In this document: positions 56,062-64,000 of the stretch, one piece after another
Numbering within the stretch: position 1 is the first letter of the stretch
Layout: every line of letters starts with the position of its first letter
Position numbers and translations under genes: made by a program
NCBI RefSeq assembly: GCF_000447755.1
Contig: NZ_AUNE01000009.1
Location: 62,001-126,000, forward strand
Reading direction: 5' to 3'
DNA from: Bacteriovorax sp. BSW11_IV
GTDB lineage: Bacteria > Bdellovibrionota > Bacteriovoracia > Bacteriovoracales > Bacteriovoracaceae
Length of the DNA stretch: 64,000 nucleotides
The notes under the pieces: generated by a model
Databases searched by the model: none
Told to the model about the DNA's origin: nothing
What the model saw: the letters and a program-made list of their open reading frames with translations, nothing else

Positions 56062-56162
56062 AAAAGCATCCTTTTTTGAGTAAAAATTGAAACGCCTTAA
56101 GCATACGCTAATTCACTCGGAATGACATTCCATGGACAGCTTTTTTCTAAGTTTGTGCTGTG

Positions 56163-57581
56163 TCATTTTGATCGAATATTCGCTACAATTGAGCTAATCA
56201 CGAGCCCGATGGTAGTTGCGAAGATTCCTGCATACAATTCGTCTACATTTTGCCAAAAACCTGTGTGTTGAGCGTTGCGCCAATAGGTCGTGGCCACCAC
56301 GCCAAGAAGGCATGAAAAAACGAATTGTTTGTCTTTGATTCGGTTGGGAAAGATATATCCATAAAGAACAGGTAATAGCAAACAAGCGGCAGAGTAGCTG
56401 CCCAAGGTTTTCCAAACTTTTTTAATATTTCCATCAAAAGAATTTGCAAGAATAATGGCAAGAATACCTGTTGCTACAACACCAATATGGTGGAAGTTTA
56501 CTTTGGCACTTATTTTTTTGGGAATCATGTCATAAGTAATAGTTGTTCCAGCTAAAAATAAGTAAGAATCAAGTGTCGAAAGAATAGTGGCCAAGATACC
56601 GGCCAAGAAAAAACCGCGAAGTCCATCAGGAAGAAGTTGAACAGCGTATGTAAGATACGCTGTATCTGAAGCAGCATTTGGAATAATCGCCTTGGCATAC
56701 ATGGCCCCAAAAGTTGTACAGATATCAAAACAAAACCAAATAAACGTCGAAACAAGAATTCCGTTGCGAGCAACTTTATTTGATTTTGCCGCAAAACATC
56801 TTTGATAAAAGTTTGGATCTACTAGAGTCGAAAGAGCAATAAAGCCCCACACAAGAGTTGTTCCAAGTCCCACAGTTCCTGTTGGATTGAAATAACTTTG
56901 CGGTAGATTTTCTTGAAGAAAACCAAGTCCACCAAATCCTGTGATTGAAAAAAGCAGAACGAGAAATACGCCCAAGCACATGACAAAAAATTGAATTAAA
57001 TCGGAAAAAACAACGGCCCTTAGCCCTCCCCAAATCGAATAGAGAAGAACGAATGTAATTCCAATGGCCATATTTGTAACAAGTTCACCACCAAAGATCA
57101 TTTTGAGAAAAATTCCCAATGAAATCGTATAGGCGATAGGTAGGACATTGAAGAAGTTAAAAACAGCACTAAGTTTTGCCGATTTTGGTCCGAACATTTT
57201 TTCTATCAAATCAGGTAAAGTCATCGCTTTATAAGAATTGACTTTGTTTACCATAAAAAGAGCAAAGATAATGTATGAGACATACCAGAAAGCACCTTGG
57301 GTAACAAAATTGTATATCCCATTATTAAATGCGATCTCGGTGACACCAAAAATTCCACCATACCAAGTTGCAACAAGTGTTGCGGTAAACATTGGGAGAG
57401 TTAATTTTCTTCCCATAAGAAGAAGGTCTAGAAAATTGTCTTCTTCAGAATTTACATTGGCCTTGAGTCTATTCCCATAGAGAACACTTGCTACAGTAAT
57501 GAGAATAACAATAAAAAACACTGTCCAGTCTAGGGGTGTGATCGTTTCGTAAATGTTGATGGATTCTTGGATTGTCGGCAT
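56163..57581 (-). CDS. Sodium:solute symporter (SSS) family, predicted thiamine-type transporter
   Basis: About 472 aa from ATG 57581 (AAGGAG upstream). A polytopic SSS/SLC5 protein: GRKLTLPMFTATLVATWYGGIFGVTEI, NSYKAMTLPDLIEKMFG, SIWGGLRAVVFSDLIQFFVM, ILATILSTLDSYLFLAGTTI. The sequence alone does not show the substrate, but a TPP riboswitch occupies its leader, so uptake of thiamine or a thiamine precursor is the best inference. SSS transporters under THI-box control (ThiV-type) have been predicted in other bacteria. The SD lies at the 3' edge of the riboswitch. Confidence 0.88.
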   Translation of the reverse strand: MPTIQESINIYETITPLDWTVFFIVILITVASVLYGNRLKANVNSEEDNFLDLLLMGRKLTLPMFTATLVATWYGGIFGVTEIAFNNGIYNFVTQGAFWYVSYIIFALFMVNKVNSYKAMTLPDLIEKMFGPKSAKLSAVFNFFNVLPIAYTISLGIFLKMIFGGELVTNMAIGITFVLLYSIWGGLRAVVFSDLIQFFVMCLGVFLVLLFSITGFGGLGFLQENLPQSYFNPTGTVGLGTTLVWGFIALSTLVDPNFYQRCFAAKSNKVARNGILVSTFIWFCFDICTTFGAMYAKAIIPNAASDTAYLTYAVQLLPDGLRGFFLAGILATILSTLDSYLFLAGTTITYDMIPKKISAKVNFHHIGVVATGILAIILANSFDGNIKKVWKTLGSYSAACLLLPVLYGYIFPNRIKDKQFVFSCLLGVVATTYWRNAQHTGFWQNVDELYAGIFATTIGLVISSIVANIRSK

Positions 57582-57582
57582 G

Positions 57583-57673
57583 AAATCTCCTTTCGACAGT
57601 ATTAACTGTATCAAGTTGTAAGAGTAGAAGGCGCGTCCTTCTTCTCGGCCATCGCGTATGGCACCCCTGATTT
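57583..57673 (-). promoter_or_regulatory. TPP (THI-box) riboswitch controlling the SSS symporter
   Basis: Read on the minus strand: P1 AAATC (57673-57669) pairs with GATTT (57587-57583). Then GGGGTGCC, P3 GCCAT-ACGCG-ATGGC, the pyrimidine-binding CGAGA, an optional P3a AGAAGG/CCTTCT, ACTCTT closing P2, and the 3' domain CAACTTGATACAGTTAATAC then TGTCGAAAGGA. That domain aligns base for base with the conserved GAACCTGAT...TAAT...CGTAGGGA block. Stem P5 is ACAG/CTGT. P1 and the terminal purines include the SD AAGGAG and the bases just before ATG 57581, so TPP binding should block translation initiation. Confidence 0.9.
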
Positions 57674-57712
57674 GACTGCAATGACTTTATCAATTAATGA
57701 CTGTGGTGAAAA

Positions 57713-57744
57713 GAGAATAAAAAAAAGGGCCTCATTTGAGGCCC
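57713..57744 (-). terminator. Terminator of the small beta-repeat protein gene
   Basis: Stem GGGCCTC / GAGGCCC (57727-57744, 4-nt loop), followed on the minus strand by eight T residues. It lies 10 nt after the stop at 57754. Confidence 0.85.
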
Positions 57745-57753
57745 TGTGAACAA

Positions 57754-58059
57754 TTAAGCGGCTTTTTTCTTTGTAAAAAATATCATATAAGCTGCGCCAC
57801 CTGCACCTGTGTGATTTCCACCCTCATAGTGTCCTATGATGTTGTGGTGACTATCAAAAATTTCTCCATCTCCAAAATAGGCCATCACGCTATCTCTGAG
57901 ATTTACAATAGTGTTGCCTGCGATGTAGCCGAGTGTTTCGTTGTCAGAATTTGTTACTTTGTTATTTACGACATGACCAATAACACGGCTGCCGACTTTG
58001 ATGTCGTCACCGTCTACTGAGCCTAGATCAAAGTAACTTGTGTCTTTAAATGATGACAT
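57754..58059 (-). CDS. Small beta-repeat protein (five-bladed beta-flower-like)
   Basis: About 101 aa from ATG 58059 (GGAG 7-8 nt upstream; an in-frame TTG lies 2 codons earlier). It has no signal peptide. The chain consists of short degenerate repeats of ~16-18 residues ending in a Gly-x-(Ile/Val/Tyr) turn: VGSRVIGHVVNNKVTN, NETLGYIAGNTIVNL, DSVMAYFGDGEIFDS, HNIIGHYEGGNHTG. This pattern resembles the five-fold beta-flower family, named here by look only. The C-terminus is Lys-rich. It has its own extended -10 promoter and terminator. Confidence 0.6.
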   Translation of the reverse strand: MSSFKDTSYFDLGSVDGDDIKVGSRVIGHVVNNKVTNSDNETLGYIAGNTIVNLRDSVMAYFGDGEIFDSHHNIIGHYEGGNHTGAGGAAYMIFFTKKKAA

Positions 58060-58094
58060 AGGCAATCTCCTTCGAAAGGGATTAGGGTACTTTA

Positions 58095-58103
58095 ATTATA
58101 TCA
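58095..58103 (-). promoter_or_regulatory. Extended -10 promoter with overlapping inverted repeat
   Basis: TGATATAAT on the minus strand (TGn plus perfect TATAAT), 36 nt before ATG 58059. Immediately upstream, TCAC-GAAAA-GTGA (58101-58113) is an inverted repeat that overlaps the TG motif and the spacer, a possible operator. Confidence 0.55.
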
Positions 58104-58164
58104 CTTTTCGTGAAAATCAATACCAATCCCATCTGTGCGAAATCGCACCATTCTTAAAGAATGC

Positions 58165-61100
58165 CTACGGCAAGAAGTATTCTGCAACTCCATAGAGCCC
58201 ATTTTGTTCAAATGGGAAAATCAATGAGTTGTTTGTTGGATTGTAATCCATACCAAGTCCACGACAACTTAGATTTGAAATTTGCCAAGGTAAGGCACCC
58301 ATATCAGTGTTGGTCGTAATATTGTGTTGATAGATAATACCGTTGTCATGGCAATAGTATAAGTACTCAGTAGAGCCTACTTTCAAATATTGGTAACCAT
58401 ATATCGCTCTTCTTGCAAGGTATGCAATTTGATCAATAGTTCCACCTTGAGTCATTGAATAAATCTCACGACCTGCCGATGTACTTTCTCTGTTACGAGT
58501 AAAAATCCAACGAGAGTTTGCTCCATCCCAAAATGGAAGCCCTAGATAACTATAGTAAGGCATTTTACATGTCGCCGCAGTAGAACCAGAGGCGCAAAGA
58601 CCATTGTATCCACCAGTATAGGTTTCAGTTCCGTTAGTTCCAGCAAGGTGAGACTGTCTGTAAGAATCAGTCGTGTCGTACAGTTTATACATGAAGTCTT
58701 CATAGTGAAGCTCTGTACCATTGTACTTCATATTTGATGTCAGAAGATTAGTTCCATCAAAACCAAGAACTAAAGTATATGTCTGGTTACCATTACATCT
58801 TTTCGATACACCAGTTTGTCCATCGTTATCCCAATAGTAATTACTTCCACAGCCAATGACCCTTTCATAAGTGCCCGTAGATCTATTTAGTCTCATAACT
58901 GGGCCATGGTAGTTTTCGCGCATATAAACATCACCATTTGCTTTGTTGGCCGCCCACCAGCTACCGTCATAGAATCCTAAAGTTGTGGCCTGACTCGTTT
59001 TATTTGGTTCTGTTTGGTAATTACCATTACCCGCAACGATATTGATATTTCCTTCAATTTCAAATTCTTTAATATAGTAAGAAGTATTATCACCAACGAG
59101 GATTTTTCCATTATTTAAGCGAACAACATTATTGATATTATCAAATCTTGCATTGAGAGCGTTTACACCATCTCCGTAAGAACGTCTTTGACCAAATAAT
59201 GTCACCACTTGTCCATTTTCATCAACAGTTCTGATCTGACCACCTTCAAGCATGTAGATCTTACCACTTGTACTAATAAAGAAGTCTTGAAGGTCCATAT
59301 TACAAGATGTCGCATTCGTTCCATCTGCACAAACTCCTCGTGTTCCTGAACCTAGGATACGAGTGGCCGTTCCGTCAAAGTTGATTCTATTTAGGTAACT
59401 TCTATCGCCAAAAGCGTAAACATTTCCGTCCATACCAGTGGCCACAAAACTTATGTAGTAACTCATATGTCCATCGTAGGCAGAGATTGCAGTGAAAGTT
59501 GCAGGATCGTAGTAACTTACAACATAGCGATCACCGCTTGTTGTTGCAGGATTATTGTCATTATCACAATCAGGATAGTTATAGTGACGATAATTATTTG
59601 TTCTAACTCCTGTTAATTCTGAAGTTGAAATATCAAAGCGAAGCCCTGGATTGTGAAGACGACACTTCATAAGATCTGTCGTGGCGTCGTAGTTATCCCC
59701 ATTACCTGTGAAGTACTTACTGATAACTTGACCAGTTGAGGCCTTGTAAATTCTAATTCTGTAAAACGTTTTATTGTAATCTTTAAGAGCATAGTCGGAA
59801 TGGAAATAGATATCACCATTCGGAGTAGCAAAGAAAACCATCCCTCTTGTCGTCCAAGAGTTTGATGAGTGAGTATAGATTGAAACATCAAGTGGGTTTG
59901 CCACGGTGTCACCAGTGTCAGAACCTCCACCAATTATCGTTTCAATTGTTGGTGTTGATTGATTTAAATCCACTCGTCTAATTCTATTTGTATCCATGAT
60001 AAGTAGACGACCTTGATAGTCTAGCGCTATCTTTGTCGGATATCTTAGAGTCGCACTTTCTGCTGGACCACCGTCACCAGATGACGTACCCGTCGTTGGG
60101 ATGAAAACTTTTTGCTTTCCATCTGTTGGATCAATTGTGAGAATTCCTCGTTTATAGTCGGCCACAAAAAATCGACCATTGTTTGTTACGACTAGAGAGT
60201 GAGGGTCTGCTTCACTACCGTTTTTACGTGTAAAAAAGAGTGCAGTTTGAGCAGAACCACCAAGTCCTGATTCAGTGTTACCAGCAATGATTTTAATAGT
60301 GTCAGAGTTCATTGGATTTGAAACAAGTTGTGTACTTGTTCCATCAGCGTCAGTGACTTTTACACGAATTTTGTATGAAGTATTTAGAGGAGATCCCCCT
60401 GTCCACTTATAACAACCTTCATCAGCTTGTAGAGAATAACCTGTACAGCCATGATTTGCTAAACTAAGTCCAGATACGATTTCTGTGAAGCTAATTTCAT
60501 CGGCAGTATAGTATAGAGTGATTCCGTTTGTTGGAATGGCCGTATTATCAGAAGTCTTCCAACGAACATAAACATCACTACCTGCAGGAACTGAAGATTG
60601 CGCTCTTGTTGGAGGGTTTGTCATATTTGGATCATTCCCGGCCACAACGTCCCAGATTGTTGGAGGCTGACCAGGGTCATATGTTCTTGAAAGAGTATCT
60701 ATTCCATCTGTACCTGCTCCGGCAGCAGAAAGATCAGAAATATTTTTTGCTTCATCCATTACCCATACAAAAACATTATAGGTAACAGGTGACCAGCCTA
60801 GGAGATAAGAATAATTAGTTAAGCTCAAGCTTGGAGAAAGAGCTTGCCCCACAGAAGGAGAGTTGACTGCGATAAAGCATCCATCATCAGAAAGTGGTTT
60901 AGTCGAGTTATTAGACTTAATACACATATGGGAGATATTAACTTCTGAATTGGCAGAAGTTGCACTTAAGTTCACTGGGATGAAACTTGAAGTTGTTGGG
61001 TCAGGGGCAGTCGTTGAGAAAGATGAGACTGTTGGAATATTTGTTTCTCTAATCCAATCGACAGACACTGTCGTCGTATTAGAAGTGGCATTTGTTTGAG

Positions 61101-64000
61101 CAAATGAATAAGTTCTTGTCGCATCTGTAGTATTCGAAGCTGTTGTGAATGACCATGTCCCTGAAGTACAAGTTGTGGTTGTCGACTGCGCTCCTGAAAC
61201 AGTAATTGTTAGACCGTCTTCGCAGTTACCTGTGAAAGTTTCTGTGTCAGTATTCGATTTAACAAGTGTCTTAGCGATTGTAAGTGCAGGACCTGTTGTG
61301 TCTCTTGTCCAATTTAAAGTTAGTGTAGAAATATTTCCTGCTGAGTCTGTTTGATTAAATACAAACGATCTCGTCGCATCTGTTGTGAATGTTGGAGAGT
61401 TCCAAGTCCAGCTCGATGAAGAACATGAGAATGTATTCGTTGCATCTCCAGTTACTTGAATAGTATTTGTCCCTTCACAGCTTCCTGTTAATGAAACAGA
61501 GCTTGCATTATTTAAAAGATTTTTTGTACCACCGCTAGAAAGGGCAAATGGTGCTGTCACCGCAAATGCTGGAGGAGTTGCATCACGCTCCCATGATAAA
61601 GTTAGTGGAGGAGCCGATGTATTTCCTGCAGCATCAGTTTGAACGAGGTCATAAGAATAAACACCATCGACAGTTTTACTTGACGGTGTCCAAGACCAAG
61701 AACCAGAAGTACAATTAAATGTTGTCGTCTGACTTCCTGATACAGAAATTGTATAGTTCCCTTCACACACACCTGACCAAGCATTTGGAGTGTTGTTTTT
61801 TGTAAAGTCTGGAGAAATTCCACCTGTCTTAGTCATTACAGGAGCAACCTCATCTCTAATAAGGTCTCGCGATACTGTCGTAATATTACCTGCGGCATCT
61901 GTTTGAGATAGGTTAATAGTCTTTGTACCATCATTGTCTGAAAAGTTAACGAGCTGATTAAATGAACCACCAGAACAAGCAATATTGAATGTCGCTTGAA
62001 TATCACCACTAAACGTAATATTTAAACCAGTTTCACATGTACCTATTAAAGTTGCACTTGATCGGTGATAACTATTATTGGCCGGCGATGAAATCGCTAA
62101 TGCCGGTGCAATTGAATCAATTGTGAAATCTGCTGATGTAACAGTATTTGAATTTCCTGCACGATCTGTGAAAGATACTCTAAATTTAGCGTTAGAAATA
62201 TTTAACGATGGAACTGTCCATGATTTTGTGAAGGCCGTATTACTTAAAGGTCCAGTAGTTGATGCTGTTGTTCCTATCGTTGACCATGCACTTCCGTTAT
62301 AGAAATCTACTGTGAAGTTAAGCGATGTTGTTGTATTAAGTTCAGTCGCTGTCCATGCTAAAGAATAAGTTTGTCCACCGCGAACAGGTGGTGGATTTGT
62401 TAAGGCAAAAGTTGGTGCAACTGTATCATATACAATTGATGCATTTGTCGAAGTTGTTGAAACGTTGCCATAAGTGTCTTTAGACCAGACTTTTAAAGTG
62501 TGACTTCCTTGTGATGTCGATGTTGTATAAGTGATGGCATTGGCTGAAGTTGAGCATGCTTGCCATCCACTATCCCCAGCGAGAGGAGCAGACGATTCAT
62601 TTACTAGTAAAAAAGGAGTGTCTGTACAGCTCGAGGCCGTAAATGTAATTGCCGTTGAATTTGTATATACAGCAGAAGACAGTGCAATAGCTGGAGCAGG
62701 GGCAGGTGTTTTATCATTTATTGTGAATGAAATTGTTGCCACTGCGGCCGCATCAAGTGAGCCGTCGTTTGCAATGTAAGTAAAGCTATCACTACCATTA
62801 TAGTTAAGAGTTGGTGTGAATGTACAAGTAAGGTCCGTACCATAACTACCTGTTGTAATACAATTTGAAATTGCTCCATGAGTTGGAGCCGTTACTATTT
62901 TGTAGCTCAAACTACCTGAGTCGATATCTGTCGCATTATTAATAGTGAAATTAATTGGAGTTATATCATCTGTTGTAAATGATTGGTTTGCTCCCATTAC
63001 TGGTCTGTCATTAACAGGGTTTACTGTAATTGTAACTGTTGCGATAGATGAATCGAGGGCCCCATCATTAACTTTGTAAGTAAAAGAATTAGAACCGTTA
63101 AAGTCTGGATTTGGTGTGTAAGTACAAGAACGGCTTGAACCGCCTGTGCATGAAATAGTACCATTCGCTGTATTTGTGACTTTTATGTATGTTAATGGAT
63201 CAGATTCAATATCAGAGCCCGCTTGAAGGTCAAATGTTACCGGAGTATCTTCATTTGTTGATACGCTTTGAGTTGATGCTAAAGTTGGAGCATCATTAAC
63301 TGCTGTAATATTGATCGTAACTGTCGCTACAGCAACTGAGTCAACAAGCCCATCGTTAACTAAATATGTAAAAGAATCACTTCCATTTAAATTAGGATTT
63401 GGAGTGTATGTACAAGTGAGATCTGTCGAGTATGACCCCGTAGAGATACAATTACTAAGAACACCTTTTGTCGGGCCACTCACAACCTTGTAGCTTAAAG
63501 TTTGCGATGGAAGATCAATGTCTGCACCATTGTTAATTGTGAAATTTAGCACCGTGTCTTCGTTGGTGGCCAAAGTTTGATTAGCACCAAGAGTTGGAGC
63601 ATCGTTTGTTGGATTGATTGTAACTGTAACAGTCGCAACACTCGAATCAGCCGTCCCATCATTAACTTTATATGTGAATGAGTCACTTCCGTTATAGTTT
63701 GCGTTAGGAGAATATGTACAAGCTCTACTTGTTCCACCTGTACAACTTAATGCTCCATTTGTTGGATTCGAAACAATGATATAGCTTAGAGTAGAGCCTT
63801 CAATATCACTTCCAGCATTAAGTGAGAAATTTAGCGCTACATCCTCATCAGTACTTACTGATTGAGTCGCGGCCACTGTTGGGATGTCATTTACTGCAGT
63901 AATTGTAAAAGAAACGCTGGCAACTGCAGAAGAGTCTGCAAGGCCATCATTAACTCTATAAGTAAATGAGTCAGAACCGTTGTAATTAGCAGACGGTGTA
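58165..64000 (-). CDS. Giant secreted repeat protein (cadherin-like, Ig-like, NHL-type), 5' end beyond window
   Basis: At least 1945 codons, open to the window edge. N-terminal part seen: cadherin/tandem-95 repeats of ~95-103 aa (YNGSDSFTYKVNDG, then NDAPTL at each junction). Next, ~6 Ig-like modules with a paired Cys pattern (GSCEGTN...FSCSS; GNCEDGL...TTCTSG) and QTDAAGN / RDxxxP linkers. The C-terminal ~800 residues have NHL/beta-propeller-like strands (IIAGNTESGLGGSAQ, YPTKIALDYQGRLLIMDTNRIRRVDL, GNGKILVGDN-type). High Ser/Thr/Asn, no Cys-free stretch typical of cytosol. Probably a cell-surface adhesin or contact protein; in a predator it could meet prey (inference). The secretion signal lies outside the window. 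Confidence 0.88.
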   Translation of the reverse strand, partial: TPSANYNGSDSFTYRVNDGLADSSAVASVSFTITAVNDIPTVAATQSVSTDEDVALNFSLNAGSDIEGSTLSYIIVSNPTNGALSCTGGTSRACTYSPNANYNGSDSFTYKVNDGTADSSVATVTVTINPTNDAPTLGANQTLATNEDTVLNFTINNGADIDLPSQTLSYKVVSGPTKGVLSNCISTGSYSTDLTCTYTPNPNLNGSDSFTYLVNDGLVDSVAVATVTINITAVNDAPTLASTQSVSTNEDTPVTFDLQAGSDIESDPLTYIKVTNTANGTISCTGGSSRSCTYTPNPDFNGSNSFTYKVNDGALDSSIATVTITVNPVNDRPVMGANQSFTTDDITPINFTINNATDIDSGSLSYKIVTAPTHGAISNCITTGSYGTDLTCTFTPTLNYNGSDSFTYIANDGSLDAAAVATISFTINDKTPAPAPAIALSSAVYTNSTAITFTASSCTDTPFLLVNESSAPLAGDSGWQACSTSANAITYTTSTSQGSHTLKVWSKDTYGNVSTTSTNASIVYDTVAPTFALTNPPPVRGGQTYSLAWTATELNTTTSLNFTVDFYNGSAWSTIGTTASTTGPLSNTAFTKSWTVPSLNISNAKFRVSFTDRAGNSNTVTSADFTIDSIAPALAISSPANNSYHRSSATLIGTCETGLNITFSGDIQATFNIACSGGSFNQLVNFSDNDGTKTINLSQTDAAGNITTVSRDLIRDEVAPVMTKTGGISPDFTKNNTPNAWSGVCEGNYTISVSGSQTTTFNCTSGSWSWTPSSKTVDGVYSYDLVQTDAAGNTSAPPLTLSWERDATPPAFAVTAPFALSSGGTKNLLNNASSVSLTGSCEGTNTIQVTGDATNTFSCSSSSWTWNSPTFTTDATRSFVFNQTDSAGNISTLTLNWTRDTTGPALTIAKTLVKSNTDTETFTGNCEDGLTITVSGAQSTTTTCTSGTWSFTTASNTTDATRTYSFAQTNATSNTTTVSVDWIRETNIPTVSSFSTTAPDPTTSSFIPVNLSATSANSEVNISHMCIKSNNSTKPLSDDGCFIAVNSPSVGQALSPSLSLTNYSYLLGWSPVTYNVFVWVMDEAKNISDLSAAGAGTDGIDTLSRTYDPGQPPTIWDVVAGNDPNMTNPPTRAQSSVPAGSDVYVRWKTSDNTAIPTNGITLYYTADEISFTEIVSGLSLANHGCTGYSLQADEGCYKWTGGSPLNTSYKIRVKVTDADGTSTQLVSNPMNSDTIKIIAGNTESGLGGSAQTALFFTRKNGSEADPHSLVVTNNGRFFVADYKRGILTIDPTDGKQKVFIPTTGTSSGDGGPAESATLRYPTKIALDYQGRLLIMDTNRIRRVDLNQSTPTIETIIGGGSDTGDTVANPLDVSIYTHSSNSWTTRGMVFFATPNGDIYFHSDYALKDYNKTFYRIRIYKASTGQVISKYFTGNGDNYDATTDLMKCRLHNPGLRFDISTSELTGVRTNNYRHYNYPDCDNDNNPATTSGDRYVVSYYDPATFTAISAYDGHMSYYISFVATGMDGNVYAFGDRSYLNRINFDGTATRILGSGTRGVCADGTNATSCNMDLQDFFISTSGKIYMLEGGQIRTVDENGQVVTLFGQRRSYGDGVNALNARFDNINNVVRLNNGKILVGDNTSYYIKEFEIEGNINIVAGNGNYQTEPNKTSQATTLGFYDGSWWAANKANGDVYMRENYHGPVMRLNRSTGTYERVIGCGSNYYWDNDGQTGVSKRCNGNQTYTLVLGFDGTNLLTSNMKYNGTELHYEDFMYKLYDTTDSYRQSHLAGTNGTETYTGGYNGLCASGSTAATCKMPYYSYLGLPFWDGANSRWIFTRNRESTSAGREIYSMTQGGTIDQIAYLARRAIYGYQYLKVGSTEYLYYCHDNGIIYQHNITTNTDMGALPWQISNLSCRGLGMDYNPTNNSLIFPFEQNGLYGVAEYFLP
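62700..63873 (-). repeat. Four tandem cadherin-like repeats in an A-B-A-B order
   Basis: Repeat borders are near 63873, 63590, 63285, 63000 and 62700, with part of a further repeat up to 64000. Repeats 1 and 3 (type A) carry SCTGGxSRxCTYxP; repeats 2 and 4 (type B) carry SNCIxTGSYxTDLTCTxTP and are slightly longer. The alternation shows that a two-repeat unit of about 590 bp was duplicated as a block. Confidence 0.8.

Noticed and set aside
60528-63500. Several plus-strand ORFs opposite the giant repeat protein
   Set aside because: They are shadows of repetitive coding sequence, have no SD, and read as low-complexity Val/Ser-rich products.
62700-64000. CRISPR-like or DNA-level satellite repeats
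   Set aside because: The periodicity (~285-305 bp) is that of protein domains and the units are diverged at DNA level; there are no short direct repeats with unique spacers.

Overview
The window is 64 kb of compact, AT-rich bacterial chromosome with a Gram-negative gene set: a BamE-like and a LysM lipoprotein, a probable outer-membrane beta-barrel, exported proteins and ATP-type PEP carboxykinase. The number of large sensor kinases, the chemoreceptor, the MotA/MotB-like module and the very large repeat-built surface protein fit a marine Bdellovibrionota / Bacteriovoracales (Halobacteriovorax-like) bacterium. That placement is inference from gene content and base composition; there is no rRNA or other marker in the window. 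I see no integrase, transposase, prophage or CRISPR array.

Layout. 1-9.8 kb: 3'-truncated typA, a divergent ABC-F ATPase, a CheY-like regulator facing a CheA-like sensor kinase, then an envelope operon (FecR-domain protein, exported barrel-like protein, LysM lipoprotein). 9.8-17.4 kb: a leftward redox operon (HemJ, MsrB, a DedA/TVP38-FAD oxidoreductase fusion), a histidine phosphatase, and a leftward pckA-DASS transporter-solute-binding-protein operon suited to growth on dicarboxylates. 17.5-24.4 kb: alaS, a MurA with an odd signal-peptide-like N-terminus, an exported Cys-rich protein, then asnB divergent from an Lrp/AsnC regulator. 24.5-37.7 kb: chemoreceptor, periplasmic-binding-like protein, large exported unknown, gap, a guanidine-III riboswitch with a Gdx exporter, a hybrid histidine kinase, tRNA-Leu(CAA), and an SDR/acyltransferase pair. 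37.7-47 kb: engB and a module of MotB-like, MotA-like and giant coiled-coil membrane proteins, followed by a sigma-54 activator split by an in-frame TGA and a FliL-like protein. 47-57.6 kb: BamE-like lipoprotein, accA-yicC-gmk-rel, a DUF218-ridA-maeB operon, and an SSS-family symporter behind a TPP riboswitch. 57.7-64 kb: a small beta-repeat protein and the C-terminal 1945 codons of a giant secreted repeat protein.

Most notable are (i) the 38.8-47 kb stator-like module, which pairs MotA/MotB-type channel subunits with exceptionally long coiled coils and has a FliL-like gene close by; (ii) two riboswitches that assign substrates to transporters (thiamine-type for the SSS symporter, guanidinium for the SMR protein); (iii) the in-frame TGA in the sigma-54 activator; (iv) the apparently exported MurA with a sigma-54-like promoter overlapping the alaS terminator; and (v) a strong excess of GGCC in an AT-rich genome. 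Convergent genes often share or overlap their stop codons, so the sequence is very tightly packed.
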